Assembly: GCA_005778405.1 (NCBI GenBank)
Contig: SXOA01000124.1
Span: 1 to 57,135, forward strand
Length of the DNA stretch: 57,135 bases
Direction: 5' to 3'
Source: Planctomycetaceae bacterium
Lineage (GTDB): Bacteria; Planctomycetota; Planctomycetia; Pirellulales; Pirellulaceae
Made by a program: the position numbers and the translations under genes. Positions 9,405-17,045 of this stretch are shown here, one piece after another. How positions within the stretch are numbered: the first letter of the stretch is position 1; the number at the start of each line of letters is the position of its first letter. The notes under the pieces are model-generated. The model ran no database searches. It saw nothing but the letters and a program-made list of their open reading frames with translations, and was not told where the DNA came from.

Positions 9405-10181
9405 ATGAAAACCGCCATCGCCATTGCCGCCCATCCCGACGACATCGAATTCCTGATGTCCGGCACCCTGATGCTGCTCCGCGCCAACGGTTACGACATC
9501 CATTATTGGAATCTCGCCAACGGCTGCTGCGGATCGTCGAAACACGACCGCGAAACCATCGCTGGAATTCGCCGAGAAGAAGCGATGTCCGCCGCCGCCG
9601 CCATCGGCGCGACGTTTCACGAGAGCATCTGCAACGACCTGGAAGTCTTTTATGACAAGCTGACACTAGCGAAAGTAGCGTCGGTAATCCGCGAGGTCGC
9701 CCCGGAAATTGTCCTGACGCATTCCCCCAGCGACTACATGGAGGACCACACCAACACCTGCCGCCTGGCCACCACGGCCGCCTTCACCCGCGGCATGCCG
9801 AATTTCCCCGTCGATCCGCCGCGAGGCTCCATCGCTGGCAATGTCACGGTCTACCACGCCCAGCCCTATTCCCACCGCGACCCGCTGGGGTGTCTCGTCG
9901 AGCCCGAAATGGTGGTCGATGTTAGCGACCTCGTCGATCTGAAAAAGAAAATGCTCAGCAAGCACTCCAGCCAGAAAAAATGGCTCGACGAAAGCCAAGG
10001 ACTCGATTCCTATCTCGACACCATGGCCGCTCTCGACGCCGAGCTCGGCCGCATGTCCACGCTCTTCAAGTCCGCCGAAGGCTGGCGCAAGCACCTGCAC
10101 CTCGGCTTCTGCGGCGAAAAAGACAACCCGCTGCACGAGGCACTCAAAGAGAGAGTACTTATCGCGCAGCGGCAGAGTTGA
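9405..10181 (+). CDS. PIG-L/LmbE family deacetylase
   Basis: 258 aa from the ATG at 9405, chosen because it starts directly at the family beta strand 'MKTAIAIAAHPDDIEFLMSG' and does not overlap the previous gene; an ATG at 9375 also exists. The AHPDD zinc motif and the downstream 'THSPSDYMEDHTNTCRLA' supply the ligands and catalytic Asp of LmbE-like N-acetyl sugar or other amide deacetylases. 'GCCGSSKHDRETIAGIRREE' is the usual substrate-loop region. Planctomycetes carry many paralogues. The substrate is unknown; candidates are GlcNAc-containing conjugates. Confidence 0.87.
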   Translation: MKTAIAIAAHPDDIEFLMSGTLMLLRANGYDIHYWNLANGCCGSSKHDRETIAGIRREEAMSAAAAIGATFHESICNDLEVFYDKLTLAKVASVIREVAPEIVLTHSPSDYMEDHTNTCRLATTAAFTRGMPNFPVDPPRGSIAGNVTVYHAQPYSHRDPLGCLVEPEMVVDVSDLVDLKKKMLSKHSSQKKWLDESQGLDSYLDTMAALDAELGRMSTLFKSAEGWRKHLHLGFCGEKDNPLHEALKERVLIAQRQS

Positions 10182-10202
10182 ATCCGCGACAATTGCCGCA
10201 AG

Positions 10203-10631
10203 TTAGGCGCTCGTTCCAAATGCCGGCGTTCCGCCGACGCTCCAGTTGGTCGTCGGCGCTTGAAACGCCGTCTGACAGAGTTGTTCAAAATCGGGGGATA
10301 CTTGTTTGGCTTCGCGCCGCAGTTCGCGGAGAAAGGCCAACTCGCGGGGGCGAATGACGCGGTCGGAGTAGATGACCTTGAGCAAGTAGAACTGTTCGCC
10401 GGGCAGGATTTCGCCATCCGCCAGAACCACTTTTTTCAGTACGCCGTAAAAGAAGTTCTCAAACCCCTCCGACAGTGTCGACACACCCAAATAGAGTTCG
10501 ACCAGGAGGCGGACGTCGGCCAGACTGGGAGTGCCATTGCGATAAACGTGTTCGCAAAGCTGCTGGAGCTCACCTTCGTCGATTTTCTGATCCACCAGGA
10601 TATGCCGCACAACTTCGTGATAACTGGCCAT
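10203..10631 (-). CDS. Hypothetical acidic helical protein, possibly TerB-like
   Basis: 142 aa from the ATG at 10631, which has a strong purine-rich Shine-Dalgarno (GGGGGGAGGGGAAG) just upstream. The sequence is all-helical and acidic. The segment 'VLADGEILPGEQFYLLKVIY' and a following 'RPRELAFLRELRREA' resemble the paired acidic helices of TerB-like proteins, but the match is weak. It is divergent from the agmatine deiminase gene. The function is not known. Confidence 0.6.
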   Translation of the reverse strand: MASYHEVVRHILVDQKIDEGELQQLCEHVYRNGTPSLADVRLLVELYLGVSTLSEGFENFFYGVLKKVVLADGEILPGEQFYLLKVIYSDRVIRPRELAFLRELRREAKQVSPDFEQLCQTAFQAPTTNWSVGGTPAFGTSA

Positions 10632-10778
10632 TCTTCCCCTCCCCCCAGATTTGCTACTTGGAAATAGTTCCAACGAAACTGTAGGTCGCTCGCGGACAAA
10701 TGCAAATGAGATTTGCACCGGACTTTGCCCCCCGCGTACTCGGTATTAAGCTGGAACGGAATCGAGGAGGCAACTGTC

Positions 10779-11900
10779 GTGACGACTGGTTCAACAAGCA
10801 GAGATTCAGAATTGCCCGCAGACCTTGGCTATCGCTGGCCGGCGGAATGGGAGCGGCATGCGTCGACGTGGCTGTCGTGGCCGAAAAATCCGGCGACCTG
10901 GCCCGATCATTTTGAGCCGGTGCCGGCGGAATTTGCCCGGTTTGTCCGCGCGCTGGCTCAGTTTGAGCCGGTCAATATCCTGGCTGGCGGACAGGCGGTG
11001 ATGCAGCAAGCACGGAGTCTTGTCGGGGATGTGCGAAATGTCACGCTGCACGACATTGAAACCAACGACGCCTGGTGTCGGGACCACGGGCCGACGTTTC
11101 TGAAAGTGCAGAATGCAGAGTGCAGAGTGCAGAATGAAAGTCACGAACCTCCAACTCCCCCATTCTCCGCCTCTCCGTCTCTCCGTCTTCTTCAGGCTCT
11201 TGTCGACTGGGAATACAACGCCTGGGGAGGCAAATATCCCCCCTTCGACTTGGACAACTTGGTGCCGCGGAAAATCGCCGAGCTGCAACGCAGGCGGCGA
11301 TTTTGTCCGGGAATCATCCTGGAAGGGGGTGCCATAGACGGCAACGGATTGGGGACCGTCCTGACGACAAAGTCTTGTCTGCTCAACCCCAATCGAAATC
11401 CGCATCTTTCGCAGTCGGAGGTGGAGCGGTATCTGCGCGACTATCTCGGAGTCAACAAGGTACTCTGGCTGACCGGCGGCGAGATCGCGGGGGACGACAC
11501 GGATGGGCACATCGATCAGATTGCCCGTTTCGTGGGGCCGAGAACGGTCGTCGTTTCTCGATGCGATGATCCCAACGACGAAAACTATGCCCCCACGCGG
11601 CTCAACTGGAATGAACTGGAGTGTATGACCGACCAGAACGGCCAGCAGTTAACGCTGGTGCCACTTCCGCTCCCCGCGGCGAAGTACGTGGATGGCCAGC
11701 GATTACCGGCGGGATATTGCAATTTCGTGTTCGCCAACGGCGGTCTGATTGTGCCGCAGTTTGATGATCCGGCGGATGCCGAAGCAGTCAGGATTCTACA
11801 AGAACTGCTGCCGGATCGTCGCGTCATCGGATCGGCTAGCCTGAACCTCATCTGGGGTCTCGGGAGTTTTCATTGCCTGTCGCAGCAAGAGCCGGAGTAA
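10779..11900 (+). CDS. aguA: Agmatine deiminase with an in-frame repeat insertion
   Basis: Hydrolyses agmatine to N-carbamoylputrescine and ammonia (arginine-to-putrescine route). I chose the GTG at 10779 because a perfect GAGGAGG lies 8 bases upstream; this gives 373 aa. Family motifs are 'RWPAEWERHASTWLSWPKN' near the N-terminus, 'WCRDHGPTFL', 'WEYNAWGGKYPPFD', 'GGAIDGNGLGTVLTTKSCLL', 'GDDTDGHIDQIARFV' and the catalytic Cys loop 'GLGSFHCLSQQEPE' at the end. Between the RDHGPT and WEYNAWGG motifs is a non-conserved stretch at about residues 109-138. It is encoded by repeat-like DNA (tandem TGCAGAATGCAGAGTGCAG units, then CTCCG/TCTCCG units). The frame is kept and the active-site residues are present, so the enzyme is probably functional. 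Confidence 0.88.
   Translation: MTTGSTSRDSELPADLGYRWPAEWERHASTWLSWPKNPATWPDHFEPVPAEFARFVRALAQFEPVNILAGGQAVMQQARSLVGDVRNVTLHDIETNDAWCRDHGPTFLKVQNAECRVQNESHEPPTPPFSASPSLRLLQALVDWEYNAWGGKYPPFDLDNLVPRKIAELQRRRRFCPGIILEGGAIDGNGLGTVLTTKSCLLNPNRNPHLSQSEVERYLRDYLGVNKVLWLTGGEIAGDDTDGHIDQIARFVGPRTVVVSRCDDPNDENYAPTRLNWNELECMTDQNGQQLTLVPLPLPAAKYVDGQRLPAGYCNFVFANGGLIVPQFDDPADAEAVRILQELLPDRRVIGSASLNLIWGLGSFHCLSQQEPE
11104..11191. repeat. Repeat insertion inside the agmatine deiminase gene
   Basis: Low-complexity DNA made of two parts: purine-rich units of GTGCAGA / ATGCAGA, then pyrimidine-rich units of TCTCCGTC. It is translated in frame and lies between two conserved catalytic blocks, where the family has only a short linker. 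The unit style resembles the other repeat families in the window. Confidence 0.7.
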
Positions 11901-11907
11901 CGGGATC

Positions 11908-12612
11908 ATGTTGACACCCGATATGGCCTCCGAGAGTTCGCCCGATTCAAGGGACCAGTCCATTCACGCGGTGGCGGAGCGAAAGGAATTGCTGAATACC
12001 CTCACCCACGGGTTTGGGCTACTGCTGAGTGCCGTGGCGTCGGTCATTCTGATTCGCACGGCGTTCGCTCAAGGTGATGCCTGGCGAATTGTCGGCTGCG
12101 GCGTGTTCGCGTCGGGGTTGATTGCGGTTTATGCGGCCTCGACATTATCGCACCTAGTCTCCCACCGCCACTGGAAGCATTGGTTTCGGATGCTCGACCA
12201 GGGGTTGATTTATTTGCTGATCGCCGCCAGTTACACCCCGTTCTCGCTGGTCTATTTCCGCCAGGGACCATGGTGGGTCTTTCTGGGAATCATGTGGGCG
12301 GGGGCCATTTGTGGTTTTATCGTCAAGGTATTCCTCGTGCACCGCATCAACACGGCGACAGTTTGGAGCTATCTCCTGCTCGGCTGGCTGCCGATTGTGC
12401 CGGGGCTGACCACGCTAGGTTCGGTCCCGCTTGCCGCCTTGGGCTGGCTGGCAATCGGCGGACTGTGCTACACGCTGGGGACGGTTTTTCTAGTGCTCGA
12501 TGTGCAGCGGTATCACTTTCACGCGATTTGGCATCTGTGGGTGATCGGAGGAAGCACTTGCCACTTTCTGAGCGTGCTGTTCTTTGTGGCTTCAATTCAA
12601 ACGGCATCGTAA
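11908..12612 (+). CDS. Hemolysin III / PAQR-like membrane protein
   Basis: 234-aa polytopic protein with about seven hydrophobic segments. 'ELLNTLTHGFGLLLSAVASV', 'YAASTLSHLVSHRHWKHW' and the C-terminal 'HFHAIWHLWVIGGSTCHF' provide the Ser and three His metal-site positions of the HlyIII/PAQR (CREST) superfamily, in which a zinc-dependent hydrolase-like function in the membrane is proposed. The name hemolysin is historical; pore formation is not implied. It starts 7 bases after the agmatine deiminase stop, so co-transcription is likely. An internal ATG shortly downstream is also possible. Confidence 0.87.
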   Translation: MLTPDMASESSPDSRDQSIHAVAERKELLNTLTHGFGLLLSAVASVILIRTAFAQGDAWRIVGCGVFASGLIAVYAASTLSHLVSHRHWKHWFRMLDQGLIYLLIAASYTPFSLVYFRQGPWWVFLGIMWAGAICGFIVKVFLVHRINTATVWSYLLLGWLPIVPGLTTLGSVPLAALGWLAIGGLCYTLGTVFLVLDVQRYHFHAIWHLWVIGGSTCHFLSVLFFVASIQTAS

Positions 12613-12748
12613 GCCGTCGACTCGCAGACCGAACGCGGCGACGAGTTACAAACGCTTTACACGTTTGGCCGGTCGAGCCCTTTATACTTCAGTCGATGGA
12701 GAGGGTAAGCATCGCCGCACAATTCCAGTCTGCAAAGGAGAATGGCCA

Positions 12749-14137
12749 ATGAAACGCTCATGGATCATCGGGTTTTTGTCTCTCGCTTTTCTGTCGTCAG
12801 TCGCCTTGGCCGGCGGACTGGATGGAACCGAGGCCCATAACGTCCTCTATGGCACGCCAGCCGAGGCGGAAGCGGCGATCACTCGACTGAGGGAAGCAGG
12901 GCCGGCGGGGCTGGATTCTTTGTTCGCGGCCAAAAAGGAGATTCAGGATCAGGTGGAGCGAACGATGCATACCAATGCGCCACCGGATTATTCAAAGGTC
13001 TTGGCTCGGCTCCATGACGCCATTGACCAGGTCGGCGGAGCGAAATACTGCACAGCCTCGCGACTTTACTGGTACACCGATTTGGAACAAGCGAAGGCAG
13101 CCGCGACGCAAAGTGGCAAGCCGATTCTGACGCTGCGGATGCTCGGCAACTTGACCGACGAATTCAGCTGCGCCAACAGCCGGTTCTTTCGTACGACGCT
13201 GTACTCCAATACAGAGATTGCCCAGACGCTGCGGGAGCGGTTTGTGCTGCACTGGCGGAGTGTTCGCCCGGTGCCGAAGGTCACGATTGACTTTGGCGAC
13301 GGCCGCAAACTCGAGCGGACCCTGACCGGCAACAGCATTCATTATGTGCTGATGCCTGATGGCCAGGTCGTCGATGCGATTCCTGGGCTCTACGGCCCGA
13401 AGGCGTTTCTCAAGCACGTCAACCGGGGCGAGGCGCTAGTTCGCCTGCTAGCCGATGCTTCGGCTGAGCGGCGGAATTCGCTGCTGGCCGACTTCCATCA
13501 GCAGCAGGCGGAGGAAGTGGCCCGGGCCTGGCAGGCGGATTGGCAAAGAGCCTCGACGGCAATTCCGCCCGCCGGCGCAGCGACCTCCGCAAGCAATCGG
13601 GCACAACAAGCCGCGCCCACTTCGGCAGAAGCCCCGCGCGCGGAAGCTGCCGTGCGGATTGCCGAGCCCAAGAGACGAGTCGAGTCGCGAATCGTCGAAG
13701 CGGTGAACTTGGCCAAGGTTTTGCCGGAGAACGTGGAAGACGAAAAGGTTTGGAATGTCATCGCATCCCTCCACGGTGAAGACGCCATGCTGGATGAATC
13801 CAGCCGCCGAGTAATGCGTGAGCAAAAGCCGCTGGCCGCCGCCGCGGGGAGATTGGCCATGACCAAACGGGTGGTGGAGGATCCCATGCTGCGACTGTTC
13901 GCTTCGTTTGAAACATCCATTGCCCTCGACACTGTTAAGAACGAATACCAGTTCCACCGCAAGATCCATGAGTGGATGTCAGCGGCAGGCTATCGGCCGG
14001 ATGTGGAGACGCTCAATGAGCGGGTCTACGCCGAATTGTTCCTGACCCCCAGCAGCGATCCTTGGCTGGGACTTGCTCCGGCGAATGTGTATACCGCGCT
14101 CCCCAATGGCGGTGTGGTAAATGAAGACCGGAAATAA
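12749..14137 (+). CDS. Exported protein with a thioredoxin-like domain lacking CxxC
   Basis: 462 aa from the ATG at 12749, preceded by AAAGGAG. Residues 1-24 form a signal peptide ('WIIGFLSLAFLSSVALAGG'). The region around residues 105-225 reads like a thioredoxin fold: 'YTDLEQAKAAATQSGKPILT', a helix beginning 'LTDEFSCANSRFFRTTLYSN', then 'FVLHWRSVRPVPKVTIDF' and 'HYVLMPDGQVVDAIPGLYGP'. The usual CxxC is absent, so a redox role is doubtful. An Ala/Arg-rich linker near 270-330 leads to a helical C-terminal half. I recognise no named family; the fold call is tentative. Confidence 0.65.
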   Translation: MKRSWIIGFLSLAFLSSVALAGGLDGTEAHNVLYGTPAEAEAAITRLREAGPAGLDSLFAAKKEIQDQVERTMHTNAPPDYSKVLARLHDAIDQVGGAKYCTASRLYWYTDLEQAKAAATQSGKPILTLRMLGNLTDEFSCANSRFFRTTLYSNTEIAQTLRERFVLHWRSVRPVPKVTIDFGDGRKLERTLTGNSIHYVLMPDGQVVDAIPGLYGPKAFLKHVNRGEALVRLLADASAERRNSLLADFHQQQAEEVARAWQADWQRASTAIPPAGAATSASNRAQQAAPTSAEAPRAEAAVRIAEPKRRVESRIVEAVNLAKVLPENVEDEKVWNVIASLHGEDAMLDESSRRVMREQKPLAAAAGRLAMTKRVVEDPMLRLFASFETSIALDTVKNEYQFHRKIHEWMSAAGYRPDVETLNERVYAELFLTPSSDPWLGLAPANVYTALPNGGVVNEDRK

Positions 14138-14145
14138 GCCGCGAG

Positions 14146-14208
14146 GTAGGCGACCAGCCTACCCAGGCCAATGAAGTACAATGAACTGGGCAGGCTGGAA
14201 GCCTGCCC
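14146..14208. repeat. Two short palindromes upstream of the response regulator
   Basis: GTAGGCGACCAGCCTAC (14146-14162) and GGGCAGGCTGGAAGCCTGCCC (14188-14208) are hairpin-forming. The second motif recurs, degenerate, at about 26781-26800 between a BMC-H gene and the acetate kinase gene. They lie in the 79-bp gap before the response regulator. Confidence 0.7.
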
Positions 14209-14216
14209 CACCCACT

Positions 14217-14915
14217 ATGTCCAAAACCATTCTCACTGTCGAAGACGACTCCGCCATCCGCCGCGGGATCGTGGATGCGCTGAGCTTCAACGGTTACAAG
14301 GTACTCGAGGCCGGGAATGGCAACCTGGGTTTGGAGATGGCAGTGCGGCAGGTGTACGACCTGATGCTGCTGGATTTGGTGCTGCCGGGAAAAGGAGGGC
14401 TTGAGATCCTCCGCACGGTGCGAGAGACGCGGCCGACGCAGCCGGTCATCATTCTTACGGCCCGCGGCGAAGAGAGCGACCGGGTGGAAGGGCTCCGGAT
14501 GGGGGCCGACGATTACGTCGTCAAGCCGTTCAGCGTGAAAGAGTTGCTGGCCCGCGTGGAAGCAGTCCTCCGCCGCTCGCCGGAGCGGCCGACCGATCTC
14601 GACCAGGTGAGCATTCCTAGCGGCATTGCGGACTTCTCGCGTCGGGAATTGCGGTTCAAGGACGGCTCGCGGTGCGAGCTTTCGGAGCGGGAAATCGAGC
14701 TCCTGCGCTATCTCGTCAACAATCCCGGGCGAGCGGTTGCTCGCGAGGACCTGCTGGCAAATGTTTGGCGGATTAGCCCCGACGGCTTGCCGACCCGCAC
14801 CATCGACATGCACGTCGTCCGTCTACGCGAAAAACTCCGCGACGACCCAGGACAGCCAAAAGTGCTGCTGACGGTGCGGGGAAAGGGATATATGTTTGCC
14901 GGAAATGACGAATGA
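14217..14915 (+). CDS. OmpR-family response regulator
   Basis: 232 aa from the ATG at 14217 (MSKTILTVEDDSAIRRG). The receiver domain has the acidic pair 'VEDD', the phospho-acceptor Asp in 'LMLLDLVLPGKGG' (about residue 53), Thr in 'PVIILTARGEE' and Lys in 'YVVKPFSVKELLARVE'. The winged-helix effector domain follows from about residue 135 ('CELSEREIELLRYLVNNPGR' to 'RGKGYMFAG'). It is paired with the histidine kinase that follows. The last residues (NDE-stop) come from the GAATGACGAA repeat that fills the gap. The target genes are unknown. Confidence 0.95.
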   Translation: MSKTILTVEDDSAIRRGIVDALSFNGYKVLEAGNGNLGLEMAVRQVYDLMLLDLVLPGKGGLEILRTVRETRPTQPVIILTARGEESDRVEGLRMGADDYVVKPFSVKELLARVEAVLRRSPERPTDLDQVSIPSGIADFSRRELRFKDGSRCELSEREIELLRYLVNNPGRAVAREDLLANVWRISPDGLPTRTIDMHVVRLREKLRDDPGQPKVLLTVRGKGYMFAGNDE

Positions 14916-14988
14916 CGAATTCCGAATGACGAATTGGATGCAGGTGTCTTTCATTCGTCATTCGGAATTCGGATTTCGTCATTCGCAT
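14903..14988. repeat. GAATGACGAA-type palindromic element between regulator and kinase
   Basis: The left arm (14903-14935) has ATGACGAA units and the right arm (14952-14988) has TTCGTCATT units; together they form an imperfect inverted repeat around a short loop. The left edge contains the TGA stop of the response regulator. The same family is present at 39527-39598, again starting at the stop codon of the upstream gene (prkA). Confidence 0.85.
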
Positions 14989-15002
14989 TAAAATCCAGAA
15001 CC

Positions 15003-17021
15003 ATGTTAAGGCCCCTCCAAATCTGGCTCCTCTTCCTCCTCGGCCTGGCCTTGGTGCTGCCGCCGATGGGGTGGCTGACGGTCAAGGCGCTGGAGCTCGA
15101 CCGGGCAGAGCTGGCGGCTCGGCAGCAGGTGGAGCTGGAAGAAAAAGTCAGCCGGGCATTGTGGCGAATGGACGTGTTTCTCAGTCCGCTTTTGGCGCAA
15201 GAGGCGGCGCGGCCGGAATTTCTCTATAAGCCGGTGCTGGCCACGCTTCCCGCTGGCAAAGGGAAGACCGGCGACCGAACACTTTCGCCGCTGCTGGCCG
15301 AGCCTCCGGAGTTTGTGCTTCTGAACTTTGAGCTGGCCGAGGATGGAACGCTCACGTCGCCACAATCTCCGTGCGGACCCGACGAAGTTTGGGCCCGCTC
15401 GCATGGAGCCCACCCGGAGACGATGGACGCTGCCACCCGGCGGCTGGAAGAGTTAAGCGGGAGCTTGTCGCATGGAGACTTGCTGGCTTGGCTACCAGAA
15501 CAATCCGTGCCTCAAGTCGCCGTGGACCTGCTGAATGAAGGCAAGGCCGCACAGAACTATGGCCTGAACAACACGATTGTTGGCAACACCTACGAGACGC
15601 CCCAGCAGCAATCACTTTCTCAATCGACTCCGCGCTCGGAGGGCCAGCGCGGCGGTGGTCCGCAGGAATCGCAGGAAGACGCCCCGAAGTCTCAAAATGC
15701 TTCGCCTCAGCCAGTGAATACCGGGGAGTTCGTGGCCTCCAACAGCGGCCGCCAGGGACAAGGTTTCAATGCCAAACAACAGCTCTCTCAAAACCCCGGC
15801 GTCTTCAACAGCACCAATTTCGACAACAACCGTTCGCAGCGCGGCCAGTCGCGGGATAATGACTTGCAAAGCCGCAGCGCGGCCTATCAAGGAGTCGCCC
15901 AGCGGGCGGCAGTCGAGCAGAACCGCTTTCGCGAGTTCATTCAGGCACCGCCAGCCGTCGAAGGGGTTAGCCAGCCCCTGTGGCTCGGAAAGCGGCTGAT
16001 TCTCGCTCGCCGCGTGCAGTCGCGGGGGAAGACGGTCATTCAGGGATGCTGGCTCGATTGGGAAAAGCTGCAGACTCGCTTGCGAGACGAAGTCGCCGAC
16101 TTGGATTTGCCGACGGTTTCCTTTCTGCCCGTCACTGGCGGCGCCGGATTAGAACAGCCCCATCTGCTCGCGACCATTCCGGTGCAACTAGCGATTGCCA
16201 TTCCGCCGGTCGCACCCGCTTGGGATTCGCCGATTCGAGTCTCGCTCCTGGCGGCGTGGGCTTGTCTGGGGCTGGCCATCATTGCCGCCGCGGTCACGCT
16301 CAGAGGCGTGGTTGCCTTGTCGGAACGACGCGGGGCATTTGTGGCCGCGGTCACGCATGAGCTCCGCACCCCGCTGACCACCTTCCGCATGTATGCTGAG
16401 ATGCTGGCAGAGGGAATGGTTCCCAGCCCCGAGGCCCGGCAGAAATACTTGGAAACACTCCGCCGCGAAGCGGACCGGCTGGCGCATCTGGTGGAGAATG
16501 TACTACAGTATGCCCGCTTGGAGCGAGGCCGCCCCGGAGGCAGACGAGAGGAAGTAACGCTGGCTGCACTTTTGGAACGGACAGCGCCGCGACTGGCGGA
16601 TCGTGCCGAGCAAGCGGAAATGAAACTGGAAGTTGACACGGCAGACGAAACACAAGCCCTTTCGCTTTGCACCGATCCCGCCGCGGTGGAGCAAATCCTG
16701 TTCAACCTGGTGGATAACGCCTGCAAATATGCTTCGCACGGCGAGGACCGGCGAATCCATCTCGAAGTTTCAAACACGGGTCGTCACGTGCAGTTCCGTG
16801 TCCGCGACCACGGCCCTGGAATCTCTCGCCAAGGCCAACGCAAGCTTTTCCTCCCGTTTTCCAAGTCAGTTCACGAAGCCGCCAGCAGTGCTCCCGGAGT
16901 CGGCCTGGGGCTGGCACTCTCGCGGCGACTGGCACGAGACCTGGGGGGCTCGTTGGAGCTGATGGATGCGCTCGAGAATTCTGGCGCGTCGTTCGTGCTG
17001 CGGCTGCCGCAGGCTGAGTAG
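15003..17021 (+). CDS. Sensor histidine kinase
   Basis: 672 aa from the ATG at 15003, which lies just after the repeat element; earlier in-frame starts would translate the repeat. There is a hydrophobic segment at about residues 5-25, and a long extracytoplasmic region with a Gln/Asn/Ser-rich low-complexity stretch (about 175-310). A second membrane helix lies near 412-435 ('SLLAAWACLGLAIIAAAVTL'). The HisKA domain has 'VAAVTHELRTPLTTFRMYAE' (phospho-His near 450). The ATPase has an N box 'EQILFNLVDNACKY', a G1 box 'VRDHGPGISRQG' and a G2 box 'GVGLGLALSRRLARDLGG'. It is probably the membrane partner of the response regulator upstream. The signal sensed is unknown. Confidence 0.93.
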   Translation: MLRPLQIWLLFLLGLALVLPPMGWLTVKALELDRAELAARQQVELEEKVSRALWRMDVFLSPLLAQEAARPEFLYKPVLATLPAGKGKTGDRTLSPLLAEPPEFVLLNFELAEDGTLTSPQSPCGPDEVWARSHGAHPETMDAATRRLEELSGSLSHGDLLAWLPEQSVPQVAVDLLNEGKAAQNYGLNNTIVGNTYETPQQQSLSQSTPRSEGQRGGGPQESQEDAPKSQNASPQPVNTGEFVASNSGRQGQGFNAKQQLSQNPGVFNSTNFDNNRSQRGQSRDNDLQSRSAAYQGVAQRAAVEQNRFREFIQAPPAVEGVSQPLWLGKRLILARRVQSRGKTVIQGCWLDWEKLQTRLRDEVADLDLPTVSFLPVTGGAGLEQPHLLATIPVQLAIAIPPVAPAWDSPIRVSLLAAWACLGLAIIAAAVTLRGVVALSERRGAFVAAVTHELRTPLTTFRMYAEMLAEGMVPSPEARQKYLETLRREADRLAHLVENVLQYARLERGRPGGRREEVTLAALLERTAPRLADRAEQAEMKLEVDTADETQALSLCTDPAAVEQILFNLVDNACKYASHGEDRRIHLEVSNTGRHVQFRVRDHGPGISRQGQRKLFLPFSKSVHEAASSAPGVGLGLALSRRLARDLGGSLELMDALENSGASFVLRLPQAE

Positions 17022-17045
17022 CACGTATTTCGAAGAAACCGCTGG

